Source: an uncultured Lachnospiraceae bacterium (GTDB lineage: Bacteria > Bacillota > Clostridia > Lachnospirales > Lachnospiraceae). Taken from it: a stretch of 64,000 nt of DNA. The position numbers and the translations under genes were made by a program. The stretch spans positions 18,727 through 82,726 of the forward strand of contig CANCYO010000007.1 in the NCBI GenBank assembly GCA_947382415.1, written 5' to 3'. Below are positions 52,511 to 61,110 of this stretch, in pieces. The first letter of the stretch is position 1. Each line of letters starts with the position of its first letter. The notes beneath the pieces were generated by a model, which was not told where the DNA came from, searched no databases, and worked only from the letters and a program-made list of their open reading frames with translations.

Positions 52511-53653
52511 TTATTTGGCGTCCGGCATATTGTATCTCTGGTTGAACTCTATCTTGATCTTCTCAAGCCTTGCCTGATCCTCAACACGCTGCTTTCTGGC
52601 TCTCTCCTGAATCTGACGGGTCTCGTCGATGCCGTTTACGATAGTCTTCCAGGTGGTCTCCAGCGTCTCTATCTTGATGGAGCTGCCTGAAGCCATCTGC
52701 GCGGTTATCTTGGACTGCTCCACGGTATTCCGGGCATTTTTCACCAGCATCTCGTTGGTCTTCGCATCCAGAGCGGACATGGCCTCAGCCTGAATCCGCT
52801 GGCGCTTTAACATGATGGCCTGGGCCAGCGCCTGCTTGAACACAGGGAGCGTGATGATGAATGCGGAATTGATCTTTCTCACCAGATTCATATTGCTGAA
52901 TTCCATGGTCTTGATCATGGGAACAGACTGCATTGCCACGCTCTCCGCGGTGCGCAGATCCTGTGTCCTCTGCTCCAGCATCATCAATGCCTGCTGAAGA
53001 CTCTGCAGCTCAAACTGTATGGAGGTATCGCCTGTCAGCTCCATGTCGTTCTGCCTCTTGGCAATATGCGCTTCCAGCTCTCTGCAGCCCTGCTCTCCCG
53101 CAAGGATGTACTTGACGAGCTGGTGATAATACTCTACGTTTGCGTCGAAGAGCTGATCCAGCTTCCGATTAGATTGTTTGATCTCGGACTCATACTGTTT
53201 GAGCTGTACGTAAATCTTGTCCACCTCTTCGCCCATGGTATGATATTTGTTCAGGATCTTGTCGAGCTGCTTTCTCAGGTTGCCGAAGAGCTTTCCGAAC
53301 AGAGTGGGATTTTCCTTAATCTCCTCAATGTCGAATTTCTCCATGATCTTGGCCAGCGTGTTCAACATCTCGCTGGATTCGTCCAGTTGGGACATATTCA
53401 TGCTGTTCAGCACCACGTCCGACGCTCTGGAGATACTCTCCGCCGCCTCCGCGCCAAAGGATATGATGGACTCCAGATTATCCAGCTCCAGTGTGCTGAC
53501 CAGCGCATCCACTTCAGCCGAATTTGTAAGCTGCGCATTCATCTGCTCTCTGTCGGCGACAATATCGTAGCTCTCCACCACCATTACCTCATTTTTTGTG
53601 TCCGGCACCGTAACCACCTCCGGCTGTGCCGTCTTCGTGAAATCCAACCCCAT
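52511..53653 (-). CDS. Toxic anion resistance protein (TelA family)
   Basis: 380 residues of mainly long helices. Family features are FGKLFGNLRKQLDKILNKYH, the coiled segment with YVQLKQYESEIKQSNRKLDQL (split here), EGQ-type EQGCRELEAHIAKRQNDMEL and the late motif SIKIETLETTWKTIVNGIDE, ending in QARLEKIKIEFNQRYN. TelA proteins occur with TerD systems in Firmicutes and may act with YceG. Its start lies four bases after the YceG stop, suggesting coupled translation. Confidence 0.9.
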   Translation of the reverse strand: MGLDFTKTAQPEVVTVPDTKNEVMVVESYDIVADREQMNAQLTNSAEVDALVSTLELDNLESIISFGAEAAESISRASDVVLNSMNMSQLDESSEMLNTLAKIMEKFDIEEIKENPTLFGKLFGNLRKQLDKILNKYHTMGEEVDKIYVQLKQYESEIKQSNRKLDQLFDANVEYYHQLVKYILAGEQGCRELEAHIAKRQNDMELTGDTSIQFELQSLQQALMMLEQRTQDLRTAESVAMQSVPMIKTMEFSNMNLVRKINSAFIITLPVFKQALAQAIMLKRQRIQAEAMSALDAKTNEMLVKNARNTVEQSKITAQMASGSSIKIETLETTWKTIVNGIDETRQIQERARKQRVEDQARLEKIKIEFNQRYNMPDAK

Positions 53654-53656
53654 GCT

Positions 53657-55930
53657 TTAATCTCCTCTCTTGAATATCTTTTCACGCCAGGACCGGCGGG
53701 ACTTTATTGAAATCGTATCAAAATCAGGAATTGTCAGGTCATAGACATATTCGCCGATCTGATGCTCTTCCATACTTTTATTGTTCAGATATCTCTCCAC
53801 ACATTGATATCCGGTGGGTACATAGAAGACAATGTCGAATCCGATCAGGTTCAAAAAGGACGTCAGTATGCTGTCCTCCAGTGTGAGCACTGTCTCCGAG
53901 GTATTAATATAGATCAGTTTCGGATTCTTTTTGGTAAAGTCAAATTTCTGCATCATCCGCAGAATATTCTTGTCCAGATTCAGAACCGTTGCGATCACTG
54001 TGTATTCCGTGCCGTTTTCATAGACGCCTTTGATCAGATTCCGGTCCAACAGCAATTGAAGCTTGTCCAGAATATGCTCCTGAATCTCTTCCCGTAAAAC
54101 GCCGTATGTGTAACAGGAGTGAGCCTTTATCTTCTCTCTCTGGAGTTTTTTGTTTTTTAAAAATCCCGTGGCATGAGCTCTGACCGGATTGGGATTCTCC
54201 GGCCGCAGATACGGCGCTCCTTTGATCACCATCGTCTCCGGCGTCATGAGCTTCTTGATATCGGCCCAGTACGGCTCCATCAGTCCTTCCTTTACTCCGG
54301 ACACTTTTGCATAGATCACAGGCATTGTCACCACGGAATCCGTCACATTAAAATTGGGTCTGTATTTCAATTCCTGATCCCATAAAATGGCAATTTCTTC
54401 ATAGATAGACTGTAAAGTGGCGGACACTCCCTTCTGATATTGTTGGTTGCGGTACATCCCTGTGTCCTGATACAAAATGGTATCTAACTCCCGCTCGGCG
54501 TGGTACGCGGCGGTGGATAGCTGAAGATCCGTATTCTGCCGGGGAAATTTCCCCACCTGCAGAGATTCCCTGTATTGGATCTCATACAGATTATCCGCCT
54601 GCAGACAGCACTTTCTGTTCAGATCCGGCGCCAGTATCACCACATCCACAGGCAGCCTGCTCAAAAACCGAAGGAAAAAAGCCTCGTTTTCATTCTTACA
54701 CCCGCCCAGATAAATAAAACACTCTATTCGGGGACTTTCCCATTTTTTGAATAAAATATCCTGATAACGCTTCAGCCAGCATAACAGATAGATTGTTCTG
54801 TTGATCAGTCTGTTCAGATTGCCCTCCGCCTTTTTCGCTTCCTCCAGTACCACATCAGTAAAGGCTTTGCGCAGGATCCTCTGAAGCTCCATATCGGGGG
54901 CATATATAATGTTGGCGGCAAGATCCGGAATCAGTTGATTCACATCTCTGTACTGCTTTCTCCTGACAGCGCCGATCTCTTCATTAGAAGGCGGCGGAAG
55001 CTCTGATTCCACGATCACCAGATTCCTGCCTGCTCCGGTTATTTCAAGCTGAAAGCGGTAAAGTTCATTCAGATAAGTCAGCTTGTCCTCAACGCCCTCT
55101 ATCCGCAGAAAACAATTATAATAAAACCGGCCGTCCTGGCCTCTGGCCTGAGCGGGCTTCAACACATCCTCAAGCCCTTTCCCCTGAATCCAGACATTGG
55201 TGCAGTTCTGCTGTCTGGGCGGCGTACCGTAGAGCCTCTCCACGTTCGCCCGCTCTTCTATTTCTTTCCTCAATGCCTTGATGCAAAATCCCTGGGGAAA
55301 CGCACCCATTCCGGGCAGCTCCAGTTTCCGCGAAAAACGGGAATCCCCATCCAGCGCACTGTAGCCCTCATCCCCCTGATATTGCAGGAGTACGATATCG
55401 CATCCCGCCCCTGAGAGGATATTCAGAAGCTTTAATTCATAATTGCTGACCGTTCCCTCATACAGGATCTTTGGAATCCGGCTCTCGCCAAGCCGGTTGA
55501 CAATGCGCTCGAATTTATAGTAAAACCAGCACATAAACTTAATGTAGGCATTGCGCAGCATATTGTCGTTTTTGCCTTCCCTGCGCATGGCATCCAGCGT
55601 ATCATACAGGGATTCCGCCACGTTTTTCCGCTGACGTTCATTCATTCTGGGAAGCCATTTCTGCAGGCTTGAGAGCAAAAACCCCATGCCAAGCTGAAAC
55701 TGCATTCCCATGATCTCTTCATAATATGCCAGATTTCTCTCGTCCGGATTGGGAATCCGGCCCTCTATCACCACGCCGGTCTTTCTGGCCTCCTCGTAAT
55801 AGCGCGCAAGAAAATCCCTGATCCGGTCGTTATACCCGTTGATTCTGTAAAAATAGATTCCCGGCTCCCGGCGTTTTTCATATTCCAAAAAAAAGTCATC
55901 CAGACTGCCCAGCGTTTTGTGTTCAAACAT
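53657..55930 (-). CDS. YceG-family Ter-associated protein
   Basis: 757 residues. Two related segments are visible: ILYEGTVSNYELKLLNILSG with AGCDIVLLQYQGDEGYSA (about 170-210), and IYLGGCKNENEAFFLRFLSR with PVDVVILAPDLNRKC (about 400-440). The pair looks like tandem copies of a nucleotide-like Rossmann fold. Long polar loops link them. YceG-type proteins are regular parts of Ter systems beside TelA but have no known activity. It begins 16 bases after the rhomboid stop. Confidence 0.8.
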   Translation of the reverse strand: MFEHKTLGSLDDFFLEYEKRREPGIYFYRINGYNDRIRDFLARYYEEARKTGVVIEGRIPNPDERNLAYYEEIMGMQFQLGMGFLLSSLQKWLPRMNERQRKNVAESLYDTLDAMRREGKNDNMLRNAYIKFMCWFYYKFERIVNRLGESRIPKILYEGTVSNYELKLLNILSGAGCDIVLLQYQGDEGYSALDGDSRFSRKLELPGMGAFPQGFCIKALRKEIEERANVERLYGTPPRQQNCTNVWIQGKGLEDVLKPAQARGQDGRFYYNCFLRIEGVEDKLTYLNELYRFQLEITGAGRNLVIVESELPPPSNEEIGAVRRKQYRDVNQLIPDLAANIIYAPDMELQRILRKAFTDVVLEEAKKAEGNLNRLINRTIYLLCWLKRYQDILFKKWESPRIECFIYLGGCKNENEAFFLRFLSRLPVDVVILAPDLNRKCCLQADNLYEIQYRESLQVGKFPRQNTDLQLSTAAYHAERELDTILYQDTGMYRNQQYQKGVSATLQSIYEEIAILWDQELKYRPNFNVTDSVVTMPVIYAKVSGVKEGLMEPYWADIKKLMTPETMVIKGAPYLRPENPNPVRAHATGFLKNKKLQREKIKAHSCYTYGVLREEIQEHILDKLQLLLDRNLIKGVYENGTEYTVIATVLNLDKNILRMMQKFDFTKKNPKLIYINTSETVLTLEDSILTSFLNLIGFDIVFYVPTGYQCVERYLNNKSMEEHQIGEYVYDLTIPDFDTISIKSRRSWREKIFKRGD

Positions 55931-55946
55931 TTGTCACACCATATCT

Positions 55947-56537
55947 TTAATATCTGTTCATTTTATTTTTGTGCATCACATATCCGAGCCCGGCGCCCAC
56001 AAGACCGCCAAGTATATGAGTCAGATTGGAGATATTGCTCTTGACAAACAGGCCTGCGTAGACCTGCTCGCCGATATACAAAAGCGCCACCAGTATAAAG
56101 GTCAGCGGTATTTCTTTTTCACGGATACAGGTAAAGGAGGACAGCATGATAAAGGCAAAGACCACGCCGCTGGCTCCCAGCAGCTTGTAGCCCGGAAAGA
56201 ATATGATATGCACAAGCCCCGTGGTCAGCGCTGTTGACAGGATCACAAACAGGATATTGGAAGAACCGTATTTCTCTTCCAGCATGGGGCCCACCACCAG
56301 GATCAGCATGATATTGGCCATGAAATGATCCAGATTGGCATGTCCCAGAATATGACCGAACAATCTCAGATAAGTAAAGGGATTCACCAAAGAAGAGCGA
56401 TATACGCTGAAATAATGGGTATTGGTATACCCTTTTGTTATCGCGTTCAGCCCCATCGTTATGGCACAGATGATCGCAAACGACAGGATCACAGGCGAGT
56501 TAAACGATACCTTAAATTTCTTTTCAGAATTGTCCAT
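55947..56537 (-). CDS. Rhomboid-family intramembrane serine protease
   Basis: 196 residues with about six hydrophobic segments. The catalytic serine motif is LLGASGVVFAFIML and the histidine NLTHILGGLVGAGLGY; the front has HILGHANLDHFMANIMLILV, matching the HxxxxHxxxN pattern of rhomboids. It cleaves membrane proteins within the bilayer. Placement between protease and YceG genes in a Ter operon is unusual and suggests regulated processing of a membrane component. Confidence 0.9.
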   Translation of the reverse strand: MDNSEKKFKVSFNSPVILSFAIICAITMGLNAITKGYTNTHYFSVYRSSLVNPFTYLRLFGHILGHANLDHFMANIMLILVVGPMLEEKYGSSNILFVILSTALTTGLVHIIFFPGYKLLGASGVVFAFIMLSSFTCIREKEIPLTFILVALLYIGEQVYAGLFVKSNISNLTHILGGLVGAGLGYVMHKNKMNRY

Positions 56538-56604
56538 TTTGATTTTCTCCCCCCGTAAGACAGTTAATTTTTATTTTTGATCATGATTGATCATTCATTT
56601 ATGT

Positions 56605-58149
56605 TCATACAAAGCCTTTGATAAATGTATTGATAAATTCATATCCCACGGCCAGATTGATATTCTGTCCTTCGTCGATCCCCGCCGTACTGACACCGAT
56701 CACTTCCCCGAACATATTCAGTACCGCTCCTCCCGAGCTTCCGTGAGAGATGGGGGCGGTAAACTGAATCATATCCACATCGTTCATTCTGCGAAATCCC
56801 GATATAATGCCGTCGGACACGGAATTGAACAGGCCCAGGGGACTTCCGATGGCCACCACTTTCTGTCCTCTCACCAGAGGTTTGCTGCCTCTGTAGATCG
56901 GCAGCGGCTGCAGTCTCCTGTCTATTCGAATTACCGCCAGATCCAGGAGAGAATTATACTTGATAATCTCCTCTGTCTTGTACATGGTGTCGTCATTCTC
57001 GATCCTGACGGAATAAAACTTTCCGCCTCTGGCCACATGATTGTTGGTGAGAATATATCCTTCTCTCCCAATCATGATTCCCGAACCGCTTCCTATGATA
57101 TCGCCCTTTCCGTCGTGTATGCCTATCATCACCACGGAAGAGGCCCTGAGCGCCAGCTCCTCAAAGGCAAGCTCTCCCTTGGCCGGAGAAAATGCCGTTT
57201 GGCCGGGTTCGCTCCGGCCCGTCACAACGGTTGTGCCTGAAAGTGGTCCTGCGTTTTGTCTTGCGTTTTGTCTTGCATTTTGTCCTGCACCCGGTCCCGC
57301 GTTGCCTGATGTTCCATGTCCCCCATGCCTGCCCTGGGGAATGACCACCCGGGGTCTCTGAGCTCCCGCGGCCGTCTGTGCCTGTGTCTGTCCGCTTCCC
57401 TGGGCTGCTGCGCCGGGCCTTCCTGTCCGGGCCGCGTATCTTTGACTGTCGTAGGTCTCCAGTGCGACTGCCCGTCTCTCACCCAGCGTAATCTGTTCGG
57501 ACAGATGCAGCGCCTCGGTTTTTTCATTTATGTCTGTCTCATTTTGAAGCAGTAAAACATCTATCCCCAATAAAGTCAGGAAATAGCAGAATAAGTATTC
57601 CTGTTCTTTCGTGACGCCCTGGGCTACAAATTTCATGGACTGTTTCGGATTCCAGTTCTCCAGATATCCGTAGGCCAGCTCGTCCAGCCAGTACAGCAGC
57701 TTTACAACAAAATTCTTCTCGATGGATTCCGTCAGATTTTTATTGCAGTTACGGTATACCTCCAATACTTTTTCACAGGATGTGCCCAACAGTTCCCCGA
57801 TATCGGGGTGTTGCTTCCGTCTCTCGTCCAGCTTAACGGTCAGAAGCCTTTTTCTGCCTGTGTCCAGAAAGCTTTGATAGCAGCCCATATAACGGGCAGC
57901 CAGATCTGAGTCGATATTCTTGGGAAATACTCCCACTCTGTTATAAATTCCCTGTCCGGACAGCATTCTGCCGGTCTGGGTCTCATCCATGTATGTGATA
58001 TCTTTTAAAAATGTCTGGTTAACACCAATTGTTCTGAGGAAGTAAACATCTTTGCAGTTTCCGTTCATTCCTCCCTTGATGCCGGCAAAGGCTTCAATGG
58101 AGGAAAGTCCCATTACATTATATCTTTTCTCTATGTAATTATACTCCAT
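56605..58149 (-). CDS. S1C (HtrA-type) serine protease with YceG-like N-terminal region
   Basis: 514 residues. The C-terminal ~200 residues are a trypsin-like domain: GSGSGIMIGREGYILTNNHV (histidine), NSLLDLAVIRID (aspartate) and ISHGSSGGAVLNM (serine). No PDZ domain follows and no signal peptide is seen, so it is probably cytoplasmic. The N-terminal ~230 residues resemble one unit of YceG: FVVKLLYWLDELAYGYLENW and KFVAQGVTKEQEYLFCYFLT then LLGIDVLLLQNETDI. A Gly/Gln/Arg-rich linker (~250-310) joins them with a repeated NARQNARQNA-like run. It is the first gene of the Ter operon. Confidence 0.75.
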   Translation of the reverse strand: MEYNYIEKRYNVMGLSSIEAFAGIKGGMNGNCKDVYFLRTIGVNQTFLKDITYMDETQTGRMLSGQGIYNRVGVFPKNIDSDLAARYMGCYQSFLDTGRKRLLTVKLDERRKQHPDIGELLGTSCEKVLEVYRNCNKNLTESIEKNFVVKLLYWLDELAYGYLENWNPKQSMKFVAQGVTKEQEYLFCYFLTLLGIDVLLLQNETDINEKTEALHLSEQITLGERRAVALETYDSQRYAARTGRPGAAAQGSGQTQAQTAAGAQRPRVVIPQGRHGGHGTSGNAGPGAGQNARQNARQNAGPLSGTTVVTGRSEPGQTAFSPAKGELAFEELALRASSVVMIGIHDGKGDIIGSGSGIMIGREGYILTNNHVARGGKFYSVRIENDDTMYKTEEIIKYNSLLDLAVIRIDRRLQPLPIYRGSKPLVRGQKVVAIGSPLGLFNSVSDGIISGFRRMNDVDMIQFTAPISHGSSGGAVLNMFGEVIGVSTAGIDEGQNINLAVGYEFINTFIKGFV

Positions 58150-58208
58150 ATTTCACCTCAGTTAAGGGCGGCTGCTTTGATCAGCCGGTTTCCGCCTTAA
58201 ATATATTT

Positions 58209-58237
58209 ATTATATCATAAGAATCGGGATCACGCTA
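58209..58237 (-). promoter_or_regulatory. Extended -10 promoter for the Ter operon
   Basis: On the minus strand the sequence reads TGATATAAT (TATAAT at 58214-58209 with TG one base before). A weak TAGCGT occupies the -35 position at 17-base spacing. It is about 60 bases upstream of the protease start and faces away from the plus-strand promoter 60 bases further right. Confidence 0.5.
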
Positions 58238-58273
58238 TTATTTTTACAGAAACTTAAGCCTTGTTGTTGGCTC

Positions 58274-58302
58274 TTGTAATGAAATATTGCAGATGATATA
58301 AT
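58274..58302 (+). promoter_or_regulatory. Extended -10 sigma-70 promoter for the HAD/citrate-lyase-like genes
   Basis: TTGTAA (58274-58279), exactly 17 bases, then TATAAT (58297-58302) with TG one base upstream. Transcription should start near 58309, about 60 bases before the HAD start. Confidence 0.65.
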
Positions 58303-58369
58303 GATACCGTTGCTTAACGGGAAATATATGGAAATGTGGCCTGTAGTATATGGTTTGGGAAAGTAATGT

Positions 58370-59134
58370 ATGACTGTATTACATATTGATTTGGACAATA
58401 CGCTGATTTATTCTTATAAGCATGATATCGGAAATGATAAGATCAGTGTGGAAATGTATCAGGGGCGAGAGATATCTTTTGTTACCGGATATACCTATGA
58501 AAATCTGAAGAAGATAAAAGAGCTGGTTCTGTTGGTTCCTACTTCTACCAGATCTGTGGAGCAGTATAAGAGGATTGATCTGAAAATTGGCAGGATTCCC
58601 TTTGCTCTGGTCTGTAATGGCGGGGTTTTGCTGGCAGACGGAGAAAACATGGCTTCGTGGTATCGGGAGTCTCTGGAATTGATTCAGGAAAGTCTGCCTG
58701 CGCTGGATGCGGCACGGCATTTTCTTGAGGGAGACAGGCGGAGGAAATTCGAGCTGCGGTTTATTGAGGACTTGTTTCTCTTCACAAAATGTGAGGAACC
58801 GGAGTCGGTAGTGAAGGATTTGGAGACTGTTTTAAATACCGATAAGGCGGATGTTTTCTGTAATGGGGAGAAAGTGTATGTCGTCCCCAAAAATCTCAGC
58901 AAGGGAAAGGCTTTGGAACGGTTTCGGGCATATGTGGGGGCGGACCTTGTCATTGCCGCCGGGGACAGTGAATTTGATATCTCCATGCTCCGCGCGGCGG
59001 ATATCGGGATAGTTCCCCACGGTTTTGGACAAAGGTTTTGCATTGATTTTCAGGTTCAGGAGGCTTCCGGTATGGGAATTTTTTCTGATGAGTTGTCAGA
59101 TAAGATATTGGAATACCGGGATCAGAAAGGATGA
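58370..59134 (+). CDS. HAD-superfamily phosphatase of the Ter-associated biosynthetic module
   Basis: 254 residues. HAD motif I is LHIDLDNTLIYS (residues 3-14), a motif II-like VPTSTRSVEQY follows, and motifs III/IV appear as SKGKALERF and VIAAGDSEFDISMLRAADIG. The C2-type cap places it near Cof-type hydrolases. HAD enzymes recur in the metabolic module attached to Ter systems with ATP-grasp and citrate-lyase-like proteins, exactly as here. The next gene starts 5 bases after its stop, overlapping operation likely. Substrate unknown. Confidence 0.85.
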   Translation: MTVLHIDLDNTLIYSYKHDIGNDKISVEMYQGREISFVTGYTYENLKKIKELVLLVPTSTRSVEQYKRIDLKIGRIPFALVCNGGVLLADGENMASWYRESLELIQESLPALDAARHFLEGDRRRKFELRFIEDLFLFTKCEEPESVVKDLETVLNTDKADVFCNGEKVYVVPKNLSKGKALERFRAYVGADLVIAAGDSEFDISMLRAADIGIVPHGFGQRFCIDFQVQEASGMGIFSDELSDKILEYRDQKG

Positions 59135-59138
59135 TGTT

Positions 59139-60113
59139 TTGAAAGATCAGAGTATTTATTATAGCGTAGGGCCTTTGCTTTATTGTCCGGCCAATAAGTC
59201 CACCATTGCCCGTTCAATCATTCAGGAAAAGTTTGGCAGGCAGTTCTCTCTTGCGCTGTGTCTGGAAGATACCATTAACGATAATTTTGTGGCGGAAGCG
59301 GAACAGGATCTGCTGCAGTCCCTGAGAGAAATTTATACTGCACATCAGGAAAAAGATTTCTTTCTTCCTAAGATATTTATTCGGGTGCGTAATCCGGAGC
59401 AGATTGCTGCGCTCGTCTCGGCGCTGAAGGAGTGCGCCGGGGTGGTGACCGGATTTATCATACCTAAATTTTCTCCCGGAAATGCCGGAGCGTATATTCG
59501 TAAGATAATAGAGATCAATGAGGCGTCTCAACAGAAATTTTATATCATGCCCATTTACGAGAGCGCCGATCTGATAGATCTGCGCACCCGGTATGAGGTT
59601 TTGTATTCTCTGAAAGAGGCTTTGGGACAGATTGAGGAACTTGTATTGAATATCCGTGTGGGCGGTAACGATCTGTGTCATATATTTGGTTTCCGGCGGC
59701 ATCCCGACGAATCCATACATGATATCAAACCCGTATCTTCTTTGTTTACGGATATCGTGACTGTCTATGGGACGGATTATGTGATCTCCGCTCCCGTGTG
59801 GGAATATTATGGAGGAAATGACTGGGAAAAAGGACTGATCGCTGAGATACAGGGCGACAGGCTCTGCGGCTTTACGGGTAAGACTGTTATACACCCCAGG
59901 CAGATCGAGGTGGTAAACGCCTGTTATCAGGTTCCGGCCTCTGATTTTAGAGATGCTGAAATTATTATGGGATGGGATAAATCTTCCGGCTCTTTTGTCT
60001 CCGGGAACCGGGACGGTGAGCGCATGAATGAGTATAAGACGCATTTGAACTGGGCCAGACAGATCTTATTTCTGGCGGAGGTTTACGGCGTGAGAGAGCC
60101 GCAGGTCATATGA
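59139..60113 (+). CDS. Citrate-lyase/HpcH-like aldolase of the Ter-associated module
   Basis: About 324 residues from TTG at 59139, which has AAAGGATG upstream; the frame is open further up to 59025 but overlaps the HAD gene. It shows the CitE-like barrel: LYCPANKSTIARSIIQEKFG, LCLEDTINDNF (the acidic metal site), IFIRVRNPEQI, FIIPKFSPGNAGAY, MPIYESADLIDL, LNIRVGGNDLCHIFGF and KTVIHPRQIEVVN. It would act on an acyl- or aldol-type substrate. Its 3' end converges with the ATP-grasp gene, overlapping by eight bases. Confidence 0.85.
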   Translation: MKDQSIYYSVGPLLYCPANKSTIARSIIQEKFGRQFSLALCLEDTINDNFVAEAEQDLLQSLREIYTAHQEKDFFLPKIFIRVRNPEQIAALVSALKECAGVVTGFIIPKFSPGNAGAYIRKIIEINEASQQKFYIMPIYESADLIDLRTRYEVLYSLKEALGQIEELVLNIRVGGNDLCHIFGFRRHPDESIHDIKPVSSLFTDIVTVYGTDYVISAPVWEYYGGNDWEKGLIAEIQGDRLCGFTGKTVIHPRQIEVVNACYQVPASDFRDAEIIMGWDKSSGSFVSGNRDGERMNEYKTHLNWARQILFLAEVYGVREPQVI

Positions 60114-61110
60114 TGAGCTGCGGCATCTCAATATAGGAAACAAATCTGTTTTCCCGTTTTATGTTCCATGGAATGTTCCGTCCGAGCAGTTTGTTCAGGG
60201 CAATATTGGGGATGTTGACTCCTGCTGCCAGGCAGCTCATCTGAAGCCCGCCTGACATTCGGGTGTTGATCTCCAGCAGATAGGGCTTGTCCCCTTCCAG
60301 CTTGAACTGGATGTTGCAGGGAAACTGCAGTCCGGTCATTTTCATGATGTATTCTACCATATCTAAAATCCGGTCGTCGTAGAGAATTTCTTCATGCCTT
60401 GCATTTCCCTTATATCTTGGTATCGCAATCAGCCCGGAATCCGTGTTCAGACAGTCTACGCTGATCTCCTGTCCCGACAGATAGGGCATCACCGTCAGAT
60501 CGTCAAATGGCTCTGCGTCTCTGAGCCATTTTAGATATAGTTGAATCGGGACGGTGCTTCCCGCATAAATTTTCAGCATATGAAGGGGGTCTTCCTTATC
60601 GGAAAATTTGCGGAAGCTCATGCCGCCTTCGTCCAGGACAAATTTCGCGCATATCTGACTGTAATTGGAATTTAGCTTGAAATATGCCTGTTCAAATTCT
60701 TCCGCGGTGTTCACGATATGGTATTCCGGAATATAAAGTTCTGTCTGTCCGCGGAACAGTTCATAAGTGCGGGCTTTATCCGCCAAAAGCTCCAATCGGG
60801 AATACTCCTCCGCCATGACGCGAACGCCAATCTCGCGAAAACGGTTTATATTCCTGCTGATTTCCAGCATTCCCTTTCTGGGCACGAATACGCCGATTCT
60901 GTGCTCGAGACAGAACCGGAGACAATCCTCCACATAGGCGTCGCCTTCCGTGGCGGGCTCTTCGTACCATTCGTCACATACATTTCGTATTACGGAATGG
61001 TATTGTTTATTGGTTCCTATGATCTGAACCTGTTCTTCCCGGTTTTCCTTCATCAGCTCGATGAGCCGGTAGGAGGTGCTGAACCAATGATTAAACCATA
61101 CTCGAATCAT
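60106..61110 (-). CDS. ATP-grasp ligase of the Ter-associated module
   Basis: 334 residues. N-terminal Rossmann-like part (RVWFNHWFSTSYRLIELMKE), then ATP-grasp features: EYSRLELLADKARTYELF, CAKFVLDEGGMSFRKF, VMPYLSGQEISVDCLN and NIQFKLEGDKPYLLEINTRM with the metal-binding EINTRMSGG. These enzymes form amide or peptide bonds via acyl phosphates. It overlaps the upstream beta-galactosidase stop by four bases (ATGA). Gene order with CitE and HAD is the hallmark, though orientation is split. Confidence 0.88.
   Translation of the reverse strand: MIRVWFNHWFSTSYRLIELMKENREEQVQIIGTNKQYHSVIRNVCDEWYEEPATEGDAYVEDCLRFCLEHRIGVFVPRKGMLEISRNINRFREIGVRVMAEEYSRLELLADKARTYELFRGQTELYIPEYHIVNTAEEFEQAYFKLNSNYSQICAKFVLDEGGMSFRKFSDKEDPLHMLKIYAGSTVPIQLYLKWLRDAEPFDDLTVMPYLSGQEISVDCLNTDSGLIAIPRYKGNARHEEILYDDRILDMVEYIMKMTGLQFPCNIQFKLEGDKPYLLEINTRMSGGLQMSCLAAGVNIPNIALNKLLGRNIPWNIKRENRFVSYIEMPQLII

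Noticed and set aside
41956..58302. A shared 15-mer ATTGCAGATGATATA at about 41960 and 58286.
   Set aside because: It covers AT-rich promoter-like sequence in unrelated contexts; no symmetry or further copies were seen, so chance is likely.
58210..58398. A 62-residue minus-strand frame in the divergent promoter region.
   Set aside because: It overlaps both promoters and the HAD start and has no ribosome site or protein-like composition.
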